64,000 bases of DNA from the NCBI GenBank assembly GCA_033782935.1, contig JAWQEG010001453.1:2501-66500 (forward strand), read 5' to 3'. The notes under the pieces are model-generated. The model saw nothing but the letters and a program-made list of their open reading frames with translations, did not search any database and was not told the DNA's origin. How positions within the stretch are numbered: the first letter of the stretch is position 1; each line of letters starts with the position of its first letter. Source of the DNA: Petrolisthes cinctipes (Eukaryota; Arthropoda; Malacostraca; Decapoda; Porcellanidae). The translations under genes and the position numbers were made by a program. This document shows, piece after piece, positions 22,601 through 37,500 of the stretch.

Positions 22601-25600
22601 GTAATGCTCGAGAGGGTTGAATTGTATTATTTTATATGTTGTGGTACATACAAATATTCATTCTATGGATCAGACAAGAGAATACATTACATTCTGCATT
22701 CGATATGCTGAATTACTTATACAGTTTAGAAACTGTATGTACAATTCCTGCAGCTCTGCATCTACCAGTTGGAGTTTGTTATAAAAGGATATTGACATGC
22801 TAACCAGACTTGTATAAAGCTCATGCCAACAGTGTGTATCTCTAGTCACTCATTGCTATCCAATTATTATCAATTATTAAGGAAGTGTGGAATGGAAATG
22901 AATGAAACAATAGAACTTGTGAGTGATGGAAATATAATTGATTTTAATGGAAAAATAGTGCAAGGAGTGCATGTTAAAAACTTTACTGGTTGAGGAGGTT
23001 GAGAATTTAGTGGGCTGAAAGGGGATGAGAGTGTGCTCCAGTTCACTTGGTATTTTTTCTAGTATATTCTTTAGTTTTGTTTTTTCCTTTCCTTGGCTTG
23101 CAGCCCCCTACCTATCACGTAAAGAAAAAATAAGTCTTGAAAACGAATTATAACTAAAACTGAATGGGACCACATATTCATCATGAAAATTTAATGATCA
23201 GAAGAGAAATTTCCTTTTTATCAGTAATCTTTCTTTACATATATTTGGCAATGATGTGTGTTATTAACTTTTACTGTCTTTTTAGATAACGTACGATAAA
23301 TAGATATGCTCTTGTAGTTAGGGATAGTTTATGGCTAACAAGAAATAGCAATATTTAGGTGAAGTTCATATCACTACCTTTTTATGGATATAATGCAGTT
23401 GTGCTATAGATTAACCCTTCCATTGTAATATTTTTACATAAGACTTGGCTATAGGGAATTACAGTATATACTATATCTCGTGTATAACCAAATAGAAGGT
23501 TCACCAACAACCTTATGCAAGCCTTCTTCCCATTTTACCCACTTCCCTTTTTTGATCACTTTCAGCTATTCAACTATCCCTCCTTTTCATGATTGCCTTT
23601 AAAGCTTTCTTTCCCATCTTATTTTATCCTTTGGTGTCTTTGCCACTAGGATTAGTGCTGCAGTTAGTATTTTCTTACTAATCAATCAATTTCCTACCCT
23701 CTATGCAGCAATGATAACATCAGTGCTACATAAAAGAGCTATGCAAGGTTGTTGGTTAACTTTTTAATATGGCTGCATCAGGTACTTTTCTTCCAAGAGT
23801 CCTGGGACCAACTGAGTTGTGCTGCTCATACGTTTCTTCTCATGCTGAACATTTACCTCCAGAGTCTTTGATGTCATTTGCATAGTTAACTTAAGTATTT
23901 TTCTCCTCCGATTTTAAGTGAAAATTTTAAGCTTCAGTATTTCAGTCTACTTACTTTGATACATGGTAACAGTAATTTTATGTGTACCATTAGCACAAGC
24001 AACCAACATTATTGAAAAATATACAAACATACAAGGTGTTATGACAGCTGCTATTCAGACAGCCATGAAGAACTCAGCATGACTTGTTCTCATAATGGAA
24101 TACCTCTATTGTATATGTCTGTATTTTATGACACATTTCTTCCATGGTCATAGAGATCTATGGTACGTCAAATTTACTATTCTATGTATATGTTAGATTA
24201 GTGTTTAGGTAAATGCACTCCATTTGTCCCTTGTGAGTCCACAGTACAAATATTGAATTTTTGTGTAGCCTTGAATATTTAGCTTTAGATAGTTGGTATA
24301 TTGTACTGTTCTTTATGTCTGGTGCTGTGTCTTGTCTTGTTTATTCTAATTCTATTTAGTTTAATTTTTACTTCTAGGGTTATTGTTTTTGATATTTTGT
24401 ATAAAGTTTCATTTTGGTAATTTACTAAATACAATATATTTGTTCATATTCCAGTTTCTTTTGATGCTATATGTTGCTTGTTATATGTACATTCCCAGTC
24501 AAAATTCTCCTGTCTGACTGGTCTGGCTCTTCCAGTTATGTGGCAAGGCTGGAGACATGCACATAAGAGTATACTCATGCATGGTGGAAGTGCATGGCTG
24601 ATGGCTTAAGTGTTGTCCACCATGTGTGGTTGTGCCTCCTTAAGCTCAAGTCAAACATTCCATTTATCTGGCTTAATACCTCATTGTTTAACAGATATTA
24701 TTCAAGATACGTGTAATGCAGAGTTGAGAAAAACCTCAATTCCCACTGTGTGTTCACTCTCTAAGCCTCAGATCTCATTTATTTGCAGTTGTAGAGATAG
24801 TGCAAAAATAATGCTTTTCATTGTTAAACTTGCCAGTTCATGTTCATATCCCTCTCCTTCAATGAGGTACAGTATAGCAATAATCCCAGAGGTATCACCT
24901 TGTGATTTCTGCCAGGGTTTAGATGATGGGGTTTGGTTCAAATACTTTGGAAACATTAGTTAATATCACATGCTGCACACCTGATGGGAAGGATTGACAG
25001 TGCTAATAGTAATGGATGGAGGTGTGGACTACATGAATATACCTTTGTTCACTGATGGTTGAATAAAGTACAGGGGTTTATTAGATCAGTTAGGTAAGTG
25101 ACCTTGACTGGGTTTGTACCAAATGCGTTAAAATGAGCTTGTTCAATTCTCTTGTGTATTTTTAAATAAGTTTGTCTGTAATTAATGTTCTGATGATTAC
25201 TACAGTTACTTCAACTGTGTTTGTGAATGCATTTTGATATGTTTAAGAAATTTAGAATACCAATTCCTCAGAAACTCTGCAGAATCCTTCTTGAGTCACC
25301 AAAATATAATAAAAATGGCAGAGGTAATAATAATAACTGTATACAGTATACTGTAACTAAATATACTTGTAAATATAAATAAAAGCTAAATATTTTATCT
25401 TACACCATATGGAAATGGAGTTTGTTTTCCTTGAAAAGGTTTCTGGCATGTAAGTAATTGCTAATACCACTTACATGTCTTGCAAAAGGCAAGGATTACA
25501 CTGAAGTTGCTCACAATTAGAGTTTGAATGAAAAGAATAATTTTCACAAGGTTTCTGAGGGAAAAGTATTTTGAATATTAAACTTCATTTGGCTACTTTC

Positions 25601-28600
25601 TTTTGATCACTACCAAGTTTTAAAATTTGCTTTTAAAGTGAAAGGTTTTCTGATTTTGAATTATTTATATTTTCTATTCCTTTCACTTACTTACATTTTT
25701 AAATAATCAAAAGTGTTAATGATACTTTGGAATAAGCCTTAAAAAGATTTAATGTACATAAGTATAAGAGTGGTTTCAATGTGGGAGAGTAGGATATATG
25801 GTAAGCTTGTACCATAACCCTACACACAGGTTGAAGGAGAGGTGGAGTGGAACGAGGGAGGTGATGTTGGTGATAGTAATACTTGTGTGGTGGTGCAGAT
25901 GCTGGCTGAGCGGTGCCGCACGCTGGAGCAGACCAACAAGCGGCTGCAGGAGGAGGCCAGGACGCAGCAGCGGCAGTATGAGGTGTGTCTGGACCGGGTG
26001 GCCACTCAGGTTGTCCAGGCACTCCTCTCCCAGAAGGTCAGGCACATGTGGTCTCTTGTTGTCATTTACTGTACTACGGTAGGTTTTCTTTAATTTAACT
26101 GCAAATTATGTGAACATGAGAGTGAGAAATAAATAATCAATGGGAACAAGGTTACATACCTGACTCGCCTATTTCTCTACCATAAAAAGTTTTTGAAACT
26201 TCACTGGGAATTTTATTATTATATTCATATACTATTCCATTCTAGAGGTCATCATCAACACTAATAAGTTACTGTTAACATCATGAGGTTTAAGTTAGAC
26301 ATTTAATTGAATTATTGTATAAATGTTTTACTCTTGTTTAACGAGTGACTTGATATACAGTACTGTATCAACAGAGCCACCAGGAACAGTGCATCAAGCT
26401 GGCTCATCAGGTGAAGGACTTGAGGAGGCAGAATGCAGCACTGTCTACTTTGATGGGTCCTGCTGGGATGCCACAGACATTGCCTTGCCATCATCGACAT
26501 CGTTGCCCTGCTCCAGTCAACCCAGCTCCCTTCCTCAGCCTCCCAACCTCACTCACCAAGAACAGACATGTAAGCTTGAATATCATAGGAAAGATACATA
26601 TATATTGTTAATTTGAACTCAGTTCTGATGTAGTTAAAGTACTTGTGAGTGTTACATTAAGGGAGTAGTACAGTGTTGGTAAATCTGAAGCATCTGATTC
26701 CTCCAAACTATTCCAAGCAACATCCCCAATTATTTTTGTTAATCTGGTCCTGTTTCCGGACATACTTTGGCTCTTCCAACAAGGCTAAATAAAGGGACTT
26801 TAGTCATGGATGCAAGAATAGCTAATGTAGGAATAGCTACTACCAGTAAGACTTTGTGGATTGTATATGGGAGTATTTGTGTGTGGCCATTTCATTGGAT
26901 ATGCTATCTTCCTCTGTTTTTTTTTTCATCCTTGGTCTTTGAACCCCCCCACCTCTTGTAATTGGGAAATGAGGTATTGAAAATGAATGATATATTGATG
27001 AGCAATGGTGATTGAAAACATTTACAGAATGGTCTTTACTACTTAGCTTCAGATTTATTTGGGGGGAATGAGACTGGCAAAGAAGGTTGAACATTTTACC
27101 TCTCAGGTTTGTATTTCAAGATCTGTAATATGATCAGAGGTACAGTTGCCAAAATATGAATTGCAACAAATCTTGATGAAACATTAACTATATTATCTTC
27201 CACAACTATTTGTAGGGACCATAAGTATGTAAATACAAAAGGAAATGTATATTCCCTTTTCCATTACATACTTATGATCCCTACAAAGAACTTTGGACAA
27301 TTAATATACTTAACATTCCATCAAAAGTTGTCACAGTTCATATTTTGGCAACTGTACATACACTCATTATGCAATATTTGTTTACAAGACATTATCATGT
27401 ATCTTTTCTTGCAGCAGGGGGAGGGCTGGCCAACAGGTGGATGGGTGGCATCTTGGCGAGTGGATGAGGGCAGTAGAAGCCAATTGGGGAATCATGATAC
27501 CTCTCGTGGTCTCCTCCACTCCTCGGATACCAGCATCCCCACTTCCCTCTCCCTTAACACCACCACTAGTAGTGTCCAACTAGGGGAGGACTGCTACACC
27601 CCTCATGACCACCACCTGTCCACAACCACAACCGTCACTTCTGCCAACACCTCCACTACCACCTGCTGGTATGACATTGTCACCTCCCTCAGCTTGGCCA
27701 GTTCCCCACAAGGTGCTGGAAAGCAACTTCTACCACAAGACTTCAGACTAAATGACCGAGGAAATACATGGGACCACATTGACAGTTTGACACCTAGATT
27801 ATGTGATAATAGCAGCAATTCCTGTAGCAGTGGCAGTAGTAGTTCAGAGTCACCAGATCAATCAGATTATCCAAAACAAGATATTTTCTCAAGAGAGAGT
27901 GAGGTTGCTCATCATCCAGACTTTGTTAGTGAGAGAAGAGGAGAATCCAGGACCTGCTTAACTCCACCACCAAGTAGTGATTCACCTGCTAGTAAATTCT
28001 CTCCCCTCTCCTTGGAATCTGCATCCATTAGCCTTGGTAACTCGCCTGACCAAAAATCCTGCCAAAGCTTTCAGACAAATATTGATAATGTTGCTTTTAG
28101 TGAGTCAAAGACCAAACTTGTGGAGGAGGGGAAGAAGCTTTTTAATTCGTGTACCAGTGAAAGGAATGCGAATATACTTGTAAATACTGTTACAACCAAT
28201 GATATATCAAATATTCTTGAAGTCAAAGAAAGATTAATGAAGTCTTTGACGGAAACAAATCCAGGTAACCTCCAGATTGATCTCTCAGTATTATCCTGTG
28301 AGGACAAGAGCAAGGGAGTCTTCAATAAGAATCTCTCCAAAGTAGGCATAAGAATGGTAGCGGGTGAGGGGGAGGAAGGAGGAGAGGTTGGAACCAAAGA
28401 TGAAGGCTACTCAACTATGTCAAGTGATGTGCAGGCAGTGAAGGATGCCACTACCATGCGGCCTGTCGCCACCGTCCAAGAGGAGCCTGCTCCTGCCACC
28501 CCAACTCCAGCATCCTCACCCATACCAGCACACAGTACCACTACAACAACACCTACCACCAGTACAACAACATCAAGCACCATCACAACAGCAGAGCAAC

Positions 28601-31600
28601 ACCCAAAAAATAAGGAACATGAGAATTTGAGCAGGAAGGAGTCTGGTGGAAGTAGTAACAGTAGTAGGTCACAGGATGGAACTGTGAGAGAGAGGAAAGT
28701 TTCTTCAGCTGGCAATACAGAGTACTGTGATGGCTTGAGAGTAATTTATGATGAGGAAGACAATAACTCAGATGTTTTTTTTATACCAATTCAAGAACCT
28801 GAAAATGAGAGCTTATACAGACACAGTTACCATGTATCTGCTAGTGTGGAAAAAACTCGACCAGTTCGATGCTCTTCTGACTCTCAGTTATATATACAGA
28901 AAAAGAGTGGTAATTCTAAGCCTCAGCGTAGTTTAGATAGACACGTTTCAGAAAAAGACCTCAATGAAAGATCCCCATCAACTGAAGAAGTTTTAGAAGA
29001 AGCAAATAATACCAGGAGTTTAAAACGGTCCAATGTGCAAGCCAGTCTGAAAAAGAAATATAAATATACAAAGGAGGAAATAGGTACCTCCGGTAGTAGT
29101 GAGGATCTATGGCCTTCTGAAGAAAATCAAAGAAAATATCTTTCTCCAACATACAGCCAGGCAGAACTGGAAGATTGGTCTCTGGACTTGTCATCAGAAT
29201 ACCTGAGTGGAGTTTGTGGGGAGGGAGAAGGAAGTGAGAGTGTGGCTACTAGTGGGGCTCACCACGGCTCCCTACCCTCCATCCAGGAAGCAACCCCAGA
29301 TTTGGAGGAGGACAACAATGAGTTCCTCTGGAATGGTGCTACCTATTTTAAAGCAGACTTAGATTTAAACTGGTCAAGTAAAAAAGAGTTAACCAAAAGT
29401 TGGCAGCTTGATCACTGTAAGGAAAATAATGTAGTGTCTCCCAGATCAGGATGTTCTGATCAGCCTGCTGTGTGGTCTAGTAGTGAACAATTGTCCTGTT
29501 GTTCTGAGGGAGTATCAAAATGTAGCTCTGACTTTGAAAACTTTTGTGAACAAATTTGTAATTTACCAGAACTGAAAAGGGTATCATTTTGTAGTAGTGA
29601 AGCTGGTGGTCAAGAATTGTCAAAGGGAGCCAGCCAAGACACGTCCAGTGCTGGGGAACATGAAGAGGAGCTTGATGATGTCTGTGTTGACACAGTGTTT
29701 ACCAGAGATTTCTATCGTCTTGTTAAATTTGAGAGCAACAAGAGTCTAGCTGCATCTTCAAAGAGCTTAGCTACATCTGAAGGACTTTTGACTATAGAGA
29801 AGTTACAAGAAATTGAATCTGGAGGAACACACAAAGAAACTTTGGCCTCTGTCCTTGGCTTCATTGCAGAGCAGCAGAAATATTGCCAAGAAAGAGAAGC
29901 ACAAGATGAAAAAGAATCTTGTAAGCCAGCAAATATGATTAAAATTGCAAATGCACTTGAAGATTCAGGATCTCTAGCATCTGTAATATTTCGAGGAACT
30001 TTTCCCAAAAGATCACCAAGAGAATTGCCAAGCAACAATGGTATTAGTGCTGATGACTTTTCAATGAGAACCCTACCCTCATGTAATTCTAGTGAAGTTC
30101 TAAAAATGAAAATTGGTCCTCCTGTTCCTGCAAAACCCAGATCTTGCTTCCATCAAGGAGTACCAAAAGACAATGCCTGTGAACATTATAATCCTGCCAG
30201 TTGCCCTTCTACAGCTGCACCCAATATGTTCCCAGCTGCACCACCGCTGAATTCCTTCCCAATCCTGCCGCCCACATCCCAGCCAACACCCTTTGTGCCT
30301 TCCCGGTCATCTAGTTTGGCCCAGTCTCAGGTTAATTTAGCTTGTGAAGTAGAAGTTCCACACACTCATCTTCCGGAAATGCCCCCTAGAAGTACCTCAC
30401 AGTTTCCTGGTACAAATTCTGTTGAAGAGAATACTGCTTTTTGTACAGCATCTGATATTTATGATCAACCCCCACCAGTACCTGAACGTCATGTTGGCAT
30501 AGTACCTTCTATGTCCATGGCAGTCATTCCTCCAATTCCTCGCCGATCCAGTAGTAAGGCTATATGCAATGTTTTACCCGTACCAGAGCATAAAGTGGAT
30601 TTGAATGAGTCCCCCCCAGTACCTAAGAGAATAACGAGCAGAGCTCTTCCTCAGCCTCCACCTGAACTCCCAAGTCAAATTTTGAAACAGCCACACTCAA
30701 ATGGATCAAGCAAGCCCATAGGAGGCAGCCTGGAAGGCAGGCGGCGTAGCTTCATCAAGGAAACTCTTGGACTGAGTACAAGGAGGCCACAGAGTGACTA
30801 CTGTGAACTGCCATGCCTGAGTGAGAACCCAGCAGGAATGTTGAAACAGCTGCAGGTCATGGCACAAGTGGAGGAGGAGGAGGAACGGCGGAGGAAGTCT
30901 CGTGTCAGTGGAGTTCCCTTACCATCAGTCAACACTGTTACCGGTACTGATGCTACCAGTCCAGGTGATACTGCTGGCCTGGGCACTGGCTGGGTCAGGG
31001 TGCAGCCACATGTTGACCTTCAAGATCCACAGGTTAGTTAGCATAACATCTTTCAATATTAAAATGTTTGCATGAAATTATGGTTTGACTTTGGCACACT
31101 GACTAGTGTCAAGGTGCCAGATTTTGCTTCTGTTGCAGTACATGAGATTAGCCAGTTGAATTGGGAAGCACATTGGAGGAGAATTCTTTTGCAAAACCAG
31201 TTTGTTTTTATCATACTTTGTTATTTTCTACAAAGAATTGTAAATTATAGGGAAATATTTCTGTACTGCAAGACAAAGTTTACAATGAAACAGATGACAG
31301 GGACAAGTAGTGCATAAACTGGCAGTAGTCATGTAAATACGGTATATGCCAGATACTGCCTAAAAGTGTGAATTGACTTCAATGCAGTTATGTATGTTTT
31401 GTTGAAAAGTGTTAGCTGGTAAAAGCTTAAGGAATGCTGGTGGAAATTTTATGTAAATTTTAGGCCCGGGCTAACTTACTGGATGGCATGATGGAGTCGA
31501 GTGAGGGTTGCAGCTCAGAGACGGAGGAGGAGGAGGGAGTGACCAACCAGTATGCTCACCTACGGTCCATCCATCGCAGCAGACGCAAGCGCAAAGGTCA

Positions 31601-34477
31601 GTATCACACCAGTCTTTTATTCATGGCCTTCTCTTGTGGTCTCTAGAATCAGTTTTAAGAAAAGTAGTGTGCAGGACACCTTGTTTATCAGAGAGTGGCT
31701 TAAGAATGGGTGAGTACTGTATAGGCGAGTGTAATTGAAAGTGAATTAGGAATGGATACAAAATCCTTCGCCGTTACTGGCACAATACATAATATCCTCA
31801 GATTGTAAAATACATTGTTCAGTTTAACTTGATAATTGTTGATTAATCACATGTGAGAAGAGATCCAAGTCACATACAATATTGAAATAAAAAGTGGGGT
31901 TTAAGGAAGAAAATACAATATGTGATTTAGATAAAGAATGGTACAGGTACCAATAAACACACATCAGATGTACAGCAATGTACAGTAGCTCCCAAAACTA
32001 TCATTAAAATAAAGTGTTATACATTCTGACACAATGGACGACGTATCTGACATGTACCGAGATGACAAGTGGTATCATTCTGTTCATTCCGCCATCCTTC
32101 TAACCCACTTTAATGATAGTTTTAGTAGCTACTGTATATATATACTTTTCCTTTCAATGGTACTCCCATTAGGGTACACAAATATAATACAGTGTATATA
32201 TATATATATATATATACACATTGTATTATATTTGTGTACCCTAATGGGAGTACCATTGAAAGGAAAAGTATTAATGTGAGATATAGCATATTTTGGTGTG
32301 AGGAAAGCATAGTACACAGCAAAATTGATCATGGGTAATGGTCAAAATTTCCAGCTTCATATTAACGAGATGTCAGTATGTAATCAGTGTTGCATTGAAT
32401 TGCAGTTGAGAGGAAGTGTAATTTTTTTTATTGTTTTCCCATGCTTGCAGTAATATTTTTGATAAAATAACTTTAGAAGTGTATTTTGGCAGAATAACAA
32501 GTATTTTTGGTGCATCCTGGGAACAAAATAATAATATTTTACTGAATTGGTTTATACTGTCATGAACTGTATTACTGTACTATTCTTTTGGTATTAATAT
32601 GGTTGACTTATGTGAAGTTAATGCAACTAACAAGGAGATTAATGGAAATGATCTGTTGATATGGCAGATACACAGGGTTCCTCAGGAAAACTGTGCAGAT
32701 TTCAGATGTTTATTTAGTGTATACTAAGCAAGGAATGTTGTAGGAAAAAGTGGATCACCAACTGTTGTTGAGTTACTAGTAGTTGAATATTAAAAGAGCA
32801 GTAAGACACTTCACTCTTAGTTGCCCTTTTATATTTTCACTAACTGCAACTCGGTCAAGACCTTCTCAAGATACAATTTGCATAGAATATAATAAACAAA
32901 CACCTGAAGTCCATCACATTTTTTTCTTTGTGGATACCTTGTTGATGTGTGGGTAGTTAAGGAGTACACTTGATTAATAACGTGTGTGTTGTTGCTTCAC
33001 CACAGGACTCGGCCAGGCACAATGGTAGGAGTTACTGGCATCATGTTGGTTTTATATGTGCATGAGCCTTATGACCTCCGCTTTTGATGTCATGTTTGAA
33101 AAATATTATTATCATGTACTTTCTGTGATCTTCAATATGTTTACCATTTACAGTGTGGCTCATGTTAACCCCTTGGGTATGAATGATGTCCTGCTCATTG
33201 TAGTTCTGTCTGACATTGGTTATAGTGAAATTACTCAAGATGTTACTTAGCTAAAGGGGCTACTTGAGGTTGACTTAATCCCTTATATTTCTTGGGAAAT
33301 CATTTTTTACCAGCTAGAATTAATAAACTACAGTAAGACATCATACTGAAGGGGTTTAAACTGCATGTATGGTACAGTATGTGATTTCTTTTGCTTTGTG
33401 TGTTTATCAGCAACACATTAACATTTGATGGCTCAGTTAAGCACAGCTTGCTAGAAATTTGTTCATTATTAACACTCGTCTGTTTGTTCCATGTTTCATG
33501 CAGATCTTCCCTCATAACCGTTATGCATATTTCTTTTTGCAAGAAATTAAAACTAAATTAAATATCTTGGAAAATTTCCAAGAAAGTGGAATGATGAAAG
33601 AGACAAGTCATCTAGGATGTGGTAAAACTTTGAAGTAACAGGAAGAGGCTGTAAGATATAATGTAAAGAGAACTATAATTGACACTACAGTAGTACCTTC
33701 ACTGCATCTTCCAGCTAAATTATGACTCGCTAGGAAACTTTTAACATTATCCCATTTTATATATATATAAGTCCTGGTAGTTCTTTATTATTATTATTAT
33801 ACGGGTAGGTTTTCTTCAATGCAAGGAAGGTACAGTACCTCCACCTGATAATACACATCACAATAAGCAATGTATCATCAAGATCTATTTACAATTTTTA
33901 GGATAAAATAAGTGTGCATTGTTATTACTGTACAGAAAAATCTAGAATTTTTTTTTGTCAGTGCTCCAGAGCATGATGTAATGAATAACCAGGGAATGAA
34001 CAGTGAATGTGACTTGTTTGTTCTTTTTTGTTTTTCTCAACCATTCCCTTTCTTTTATGCTTTAAGTTAACAAGATCTGTAATAATGTAACTACTGTACT
34101 TTAGCAATAATCAAAAACACTTTATGGAATTGAAAAGTCTCTACATGGTAACATATTTGCCTATGATAGGTATTTTAATTTAACTTTTGGTTGAAGTGTG
34201 GTGGGGAGGTAGTGGTGGAGTGGATGTTGCTCATATGCACATTGGCTTAGAAGCAGGGAGAGGTGCCAGAGAATTGGAGGAGAGCCATAATTGTGCCTCT
34301 GTATAAGGGAAAAGGAAGTAGGCATGAGTGTGGTAGCTATAGGGGAATAAGCCTTCTTAGTCTACCAGGGAAGGTGTATGGGAAGGTCCTTACTGAAAGA
34401 CTGATTGAAATACTGTACACTTTTATGTCACCCAACTTGCATGTCATGAACACACTTTTCAAACTACAGAATTTTCA

Positions 34478-34510
<33 letters not shown>

Positions 34511-37500
34511 CCAACTTAAATGCATGAGTACTATATGATAATCTGGTGATTTATTTGCTCAATTATTATATTTTTGAGTTTGGTAGAGGTTTTTAAGAAA
34601 AGAAAATAGTCAGACATGGTGCATGTAGTGGAAGACCAAGTGAAAGCAAAAGCAGTTCTAGATGGTCGTGAATTAGTTAATATTAAAGTTTTTCAGTACT
34701 TTTACACAATATAGAGATCAAATTTATGAAGAAGTATTGTAGGGTAAATCCTTCTTCCCACAAATGTGCTTCTCAGACAGTTTTGACTTTTGAATAAGAG
34801 GCAGTATAACATTCCTGTTGTTGAAGTTCCTCAAGCTGTCTGGCTGAGCAGCCCTGAGGCTCTAAGGAAGACCATGGCCTGAACCGGGCTTTCCCACAGT
34901 GCCCTTAGAGAGTGTATGTTGTGTTATTGGCGATTGTGGTTCTGTACATTGTAGTCTTCCATAATGTGTTTAATAGAATGGGGTGCTGTGTTGCATCCTG
35001 GACAGGCATCCACAATGGCTCCATCCAGCTTCTTCTGATATATCAGAAGGGCTAGGTGGTGGCCACATCGCAGCCAGCCAGTTGGACTCTGTCCATTCCC
35101 GTAATATTACCTCATACAGGGGTCAAAATTTTAATGATGCACAATTTATATAGAAAGTGAAAGAAACTGTGCACTTATGCATCATGTGTAATATTAGAAG
35201 AATGATATATGTGGATGTTTGGAAATGTATAGTCCTTCCTAGATATGAGGATACCAGAAAGTTCTCAGATGCCAGTGCAATACAAGGAACAATATTCTGA
35301 TCATAAACTAACATTGTGGAATTATTTCTACACAGGTATCTGAGAATTTGTGGTGAGCTCTCTACATACTGTACAGGCAAATACAGTATTTCTGTCAAAT
35401 GTGTATCCTGTACTATCAATTGTTTAGTGATTATTGGATGAATCAATACTTTATTATAAGAATACTTCCATGGACACATTAGTTAATCCTGCACTGCTCA
35501 TTGAAAGGAGGGTGTTTAAACAACTTTTTATGATAAAAAAGATAGAGATCTTTGCTATTTTTCCTAATCTGATATATATTTTTAGCTACACTTTTTTGAG
35601 TAGTCGGGACGACAGTTCAGCTGCAAAAACACTGAAAAGCAATACATACTATTGTACAGTACTTGCATATTGCACATGAATTATATAATTATACTGTAAA
35701 GCATTTAGTCTGCATGTCATTTGCAAGCAAAAATTAAGGTATATTACTACACTCATTTTTGAACAGTTGGGGAGTGTCTTTGTGTATGTGGTGTGCATGG
35801 AATGTTCTAAGTGTCTAAATAAGGCTGTATTCATGAATAATACAATACATATACAGTATATACAAATAGGTCTCCCACTTTGCTGGAATATGAGTGAAAA
35901 ACAGTGTCACAAAGTTAAAATTTGCTATGTAGAAACCATTGAAAAATCATGTAATAAAGGGTTTATGGTTGACAACTCACCTAGTACTTAAATTTTTGTC
36001 AATGTTCTTCACTGTCACTGCTAATGAGGGAAATTTTCTGAATAAATATAATTACATCTAGTTGTGGAGCACCTCTAATGGTAGGTGTAGGATCAATGCA
36101 TGGGTGAACAAGGCAAGGCCTATGACACAACCTATAAAAAGCACACCACTAAGTACTGTAGTACATAGTGGGTAGGGTATGTACAAATATTATGTAGAGA
36201 CTTATACCCTATTTGGCACACTGACACTTTGTATTTTTGCAATAATTAAGAACAACTTATCAAAATTTATACAGTACAATTTATAAAAACCTAAGGGAAC
36301 TTACAATAAAAATTAAGGGACCTCGCACAGTAGAAATTCACAAAGTAGGAGAACATATTGTACTTTTATATATATATATATATAAACTTAGTGTAATGTG
36401 AATGAATGATATTTAAAAGAGGTTTTAGTTTAATATGCTGACCTATTGCTATTTGTTACAGCATCACATCGTAGTGGTGGGGAGAGGATTATCTTGGGGA
36501 GCGGGGTACCGCGTCCTACAATCATTGGTCGGAAGGACCTGTTTGTCAGGTATGGAGAGCTGGAGAAGGAAGCCCTCCAGGAATTTGAGTTTCTTGGTAA
36601 CCTCTCCACATCCTACTCTGACCTGGGATCCCAAGACCTGTGCTCAGCTTCCAGCACTGCCACCAAGTCACAACCAGTCAGCTATCCAGGGCCCCTCTAC
36701 ACATCTGGAGGTCCTGTGATGAAGAAACCAAGCAAGACTGGTGTGATACCAAAAACAGGAAAAGAATTATGTAAAAAAAATATTAAACAAGCAAATAATA
36801 GAACAGTTAAAGAACAAAAAAGTGTGACAAGTAAAAGTGGTCAGACTGAGTGTGTTGAAGGTGGTGTAGATACTAGCAGTATTTGCAGTGTCAAGAATAC
36901 CATACGTCAGCTCAACAAGTTTAATCATATCTCAGGAATAAGAGATCCTGCCACGACTACTACTACTACAAGTCCAGCTAAAAGTGCTTCCAGTCCAAGC
37001 AGTACTAGAGTCAACCTCAAGTCATGTTCCCCTGTCAGTATAAAGAAACAGAGGCCTTGGGCTCCTTTTAAAGCTATAGTAGATGAGGGAAACACAAGTG
37101 GAACTTCAAAATTTTGTAGTAGACAAGGAAGCTCACCAACAAGTAGAACACCCTCACCTCAACTTAGTTTAAAAGAAAGAGTTAGTCCAAAATCCTCTAG
37201 TGGCTCACAAAACAGTGAAGAAAAATCCTGTAACACAAACTCCAAGACCAGTTCTCCCACACGTATCCCACGTATCCAAACATCTTTAATGTCTTCCAAG
37301 AAATCAAGAGCTGATTCTCCAAAAGCACAGAAAGATGTTAATGTAAATGACCCATGCAGTGATTCAACAAAACTAAAAACACCAAGTGACAAGGCACTGC
37401 CGCCTAAAGGTTTCTCAAGCCGAGTTGTGAAGTCTTCTCCACGTTCTCGGCCCTCTCTCCAGCCCCGCCAACATCAGAGTCCTCAGCAGCAAACCTCTAA

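Larger units (their letters stand above)
31597..36461. other. intron, 4.9 kb, with palindrome and LINE relics
   Basis: Holds the TA-flanked palindrome at 32145-32268, a + strand LINE RT fragment at 34252-34425 and a - strand LINE fragment at 34925-35100. No further exon keeps the frame between phase 1 at 31596 and phase 1 at 36462. Confidence 0.65.

Noticed and set aside
24610..24963. Open frames on both strands in a 3.3-kb intron
   Set aside because: No family motif, no splice sites fitting neighbouring phases; the minus-strand frame is interrupted by stops.
33006..33024. 19-bp microexon candidate between good splice signals
   Set aside because: Its length would shift the frame and place a stop immediately after the 36462 acceptor.
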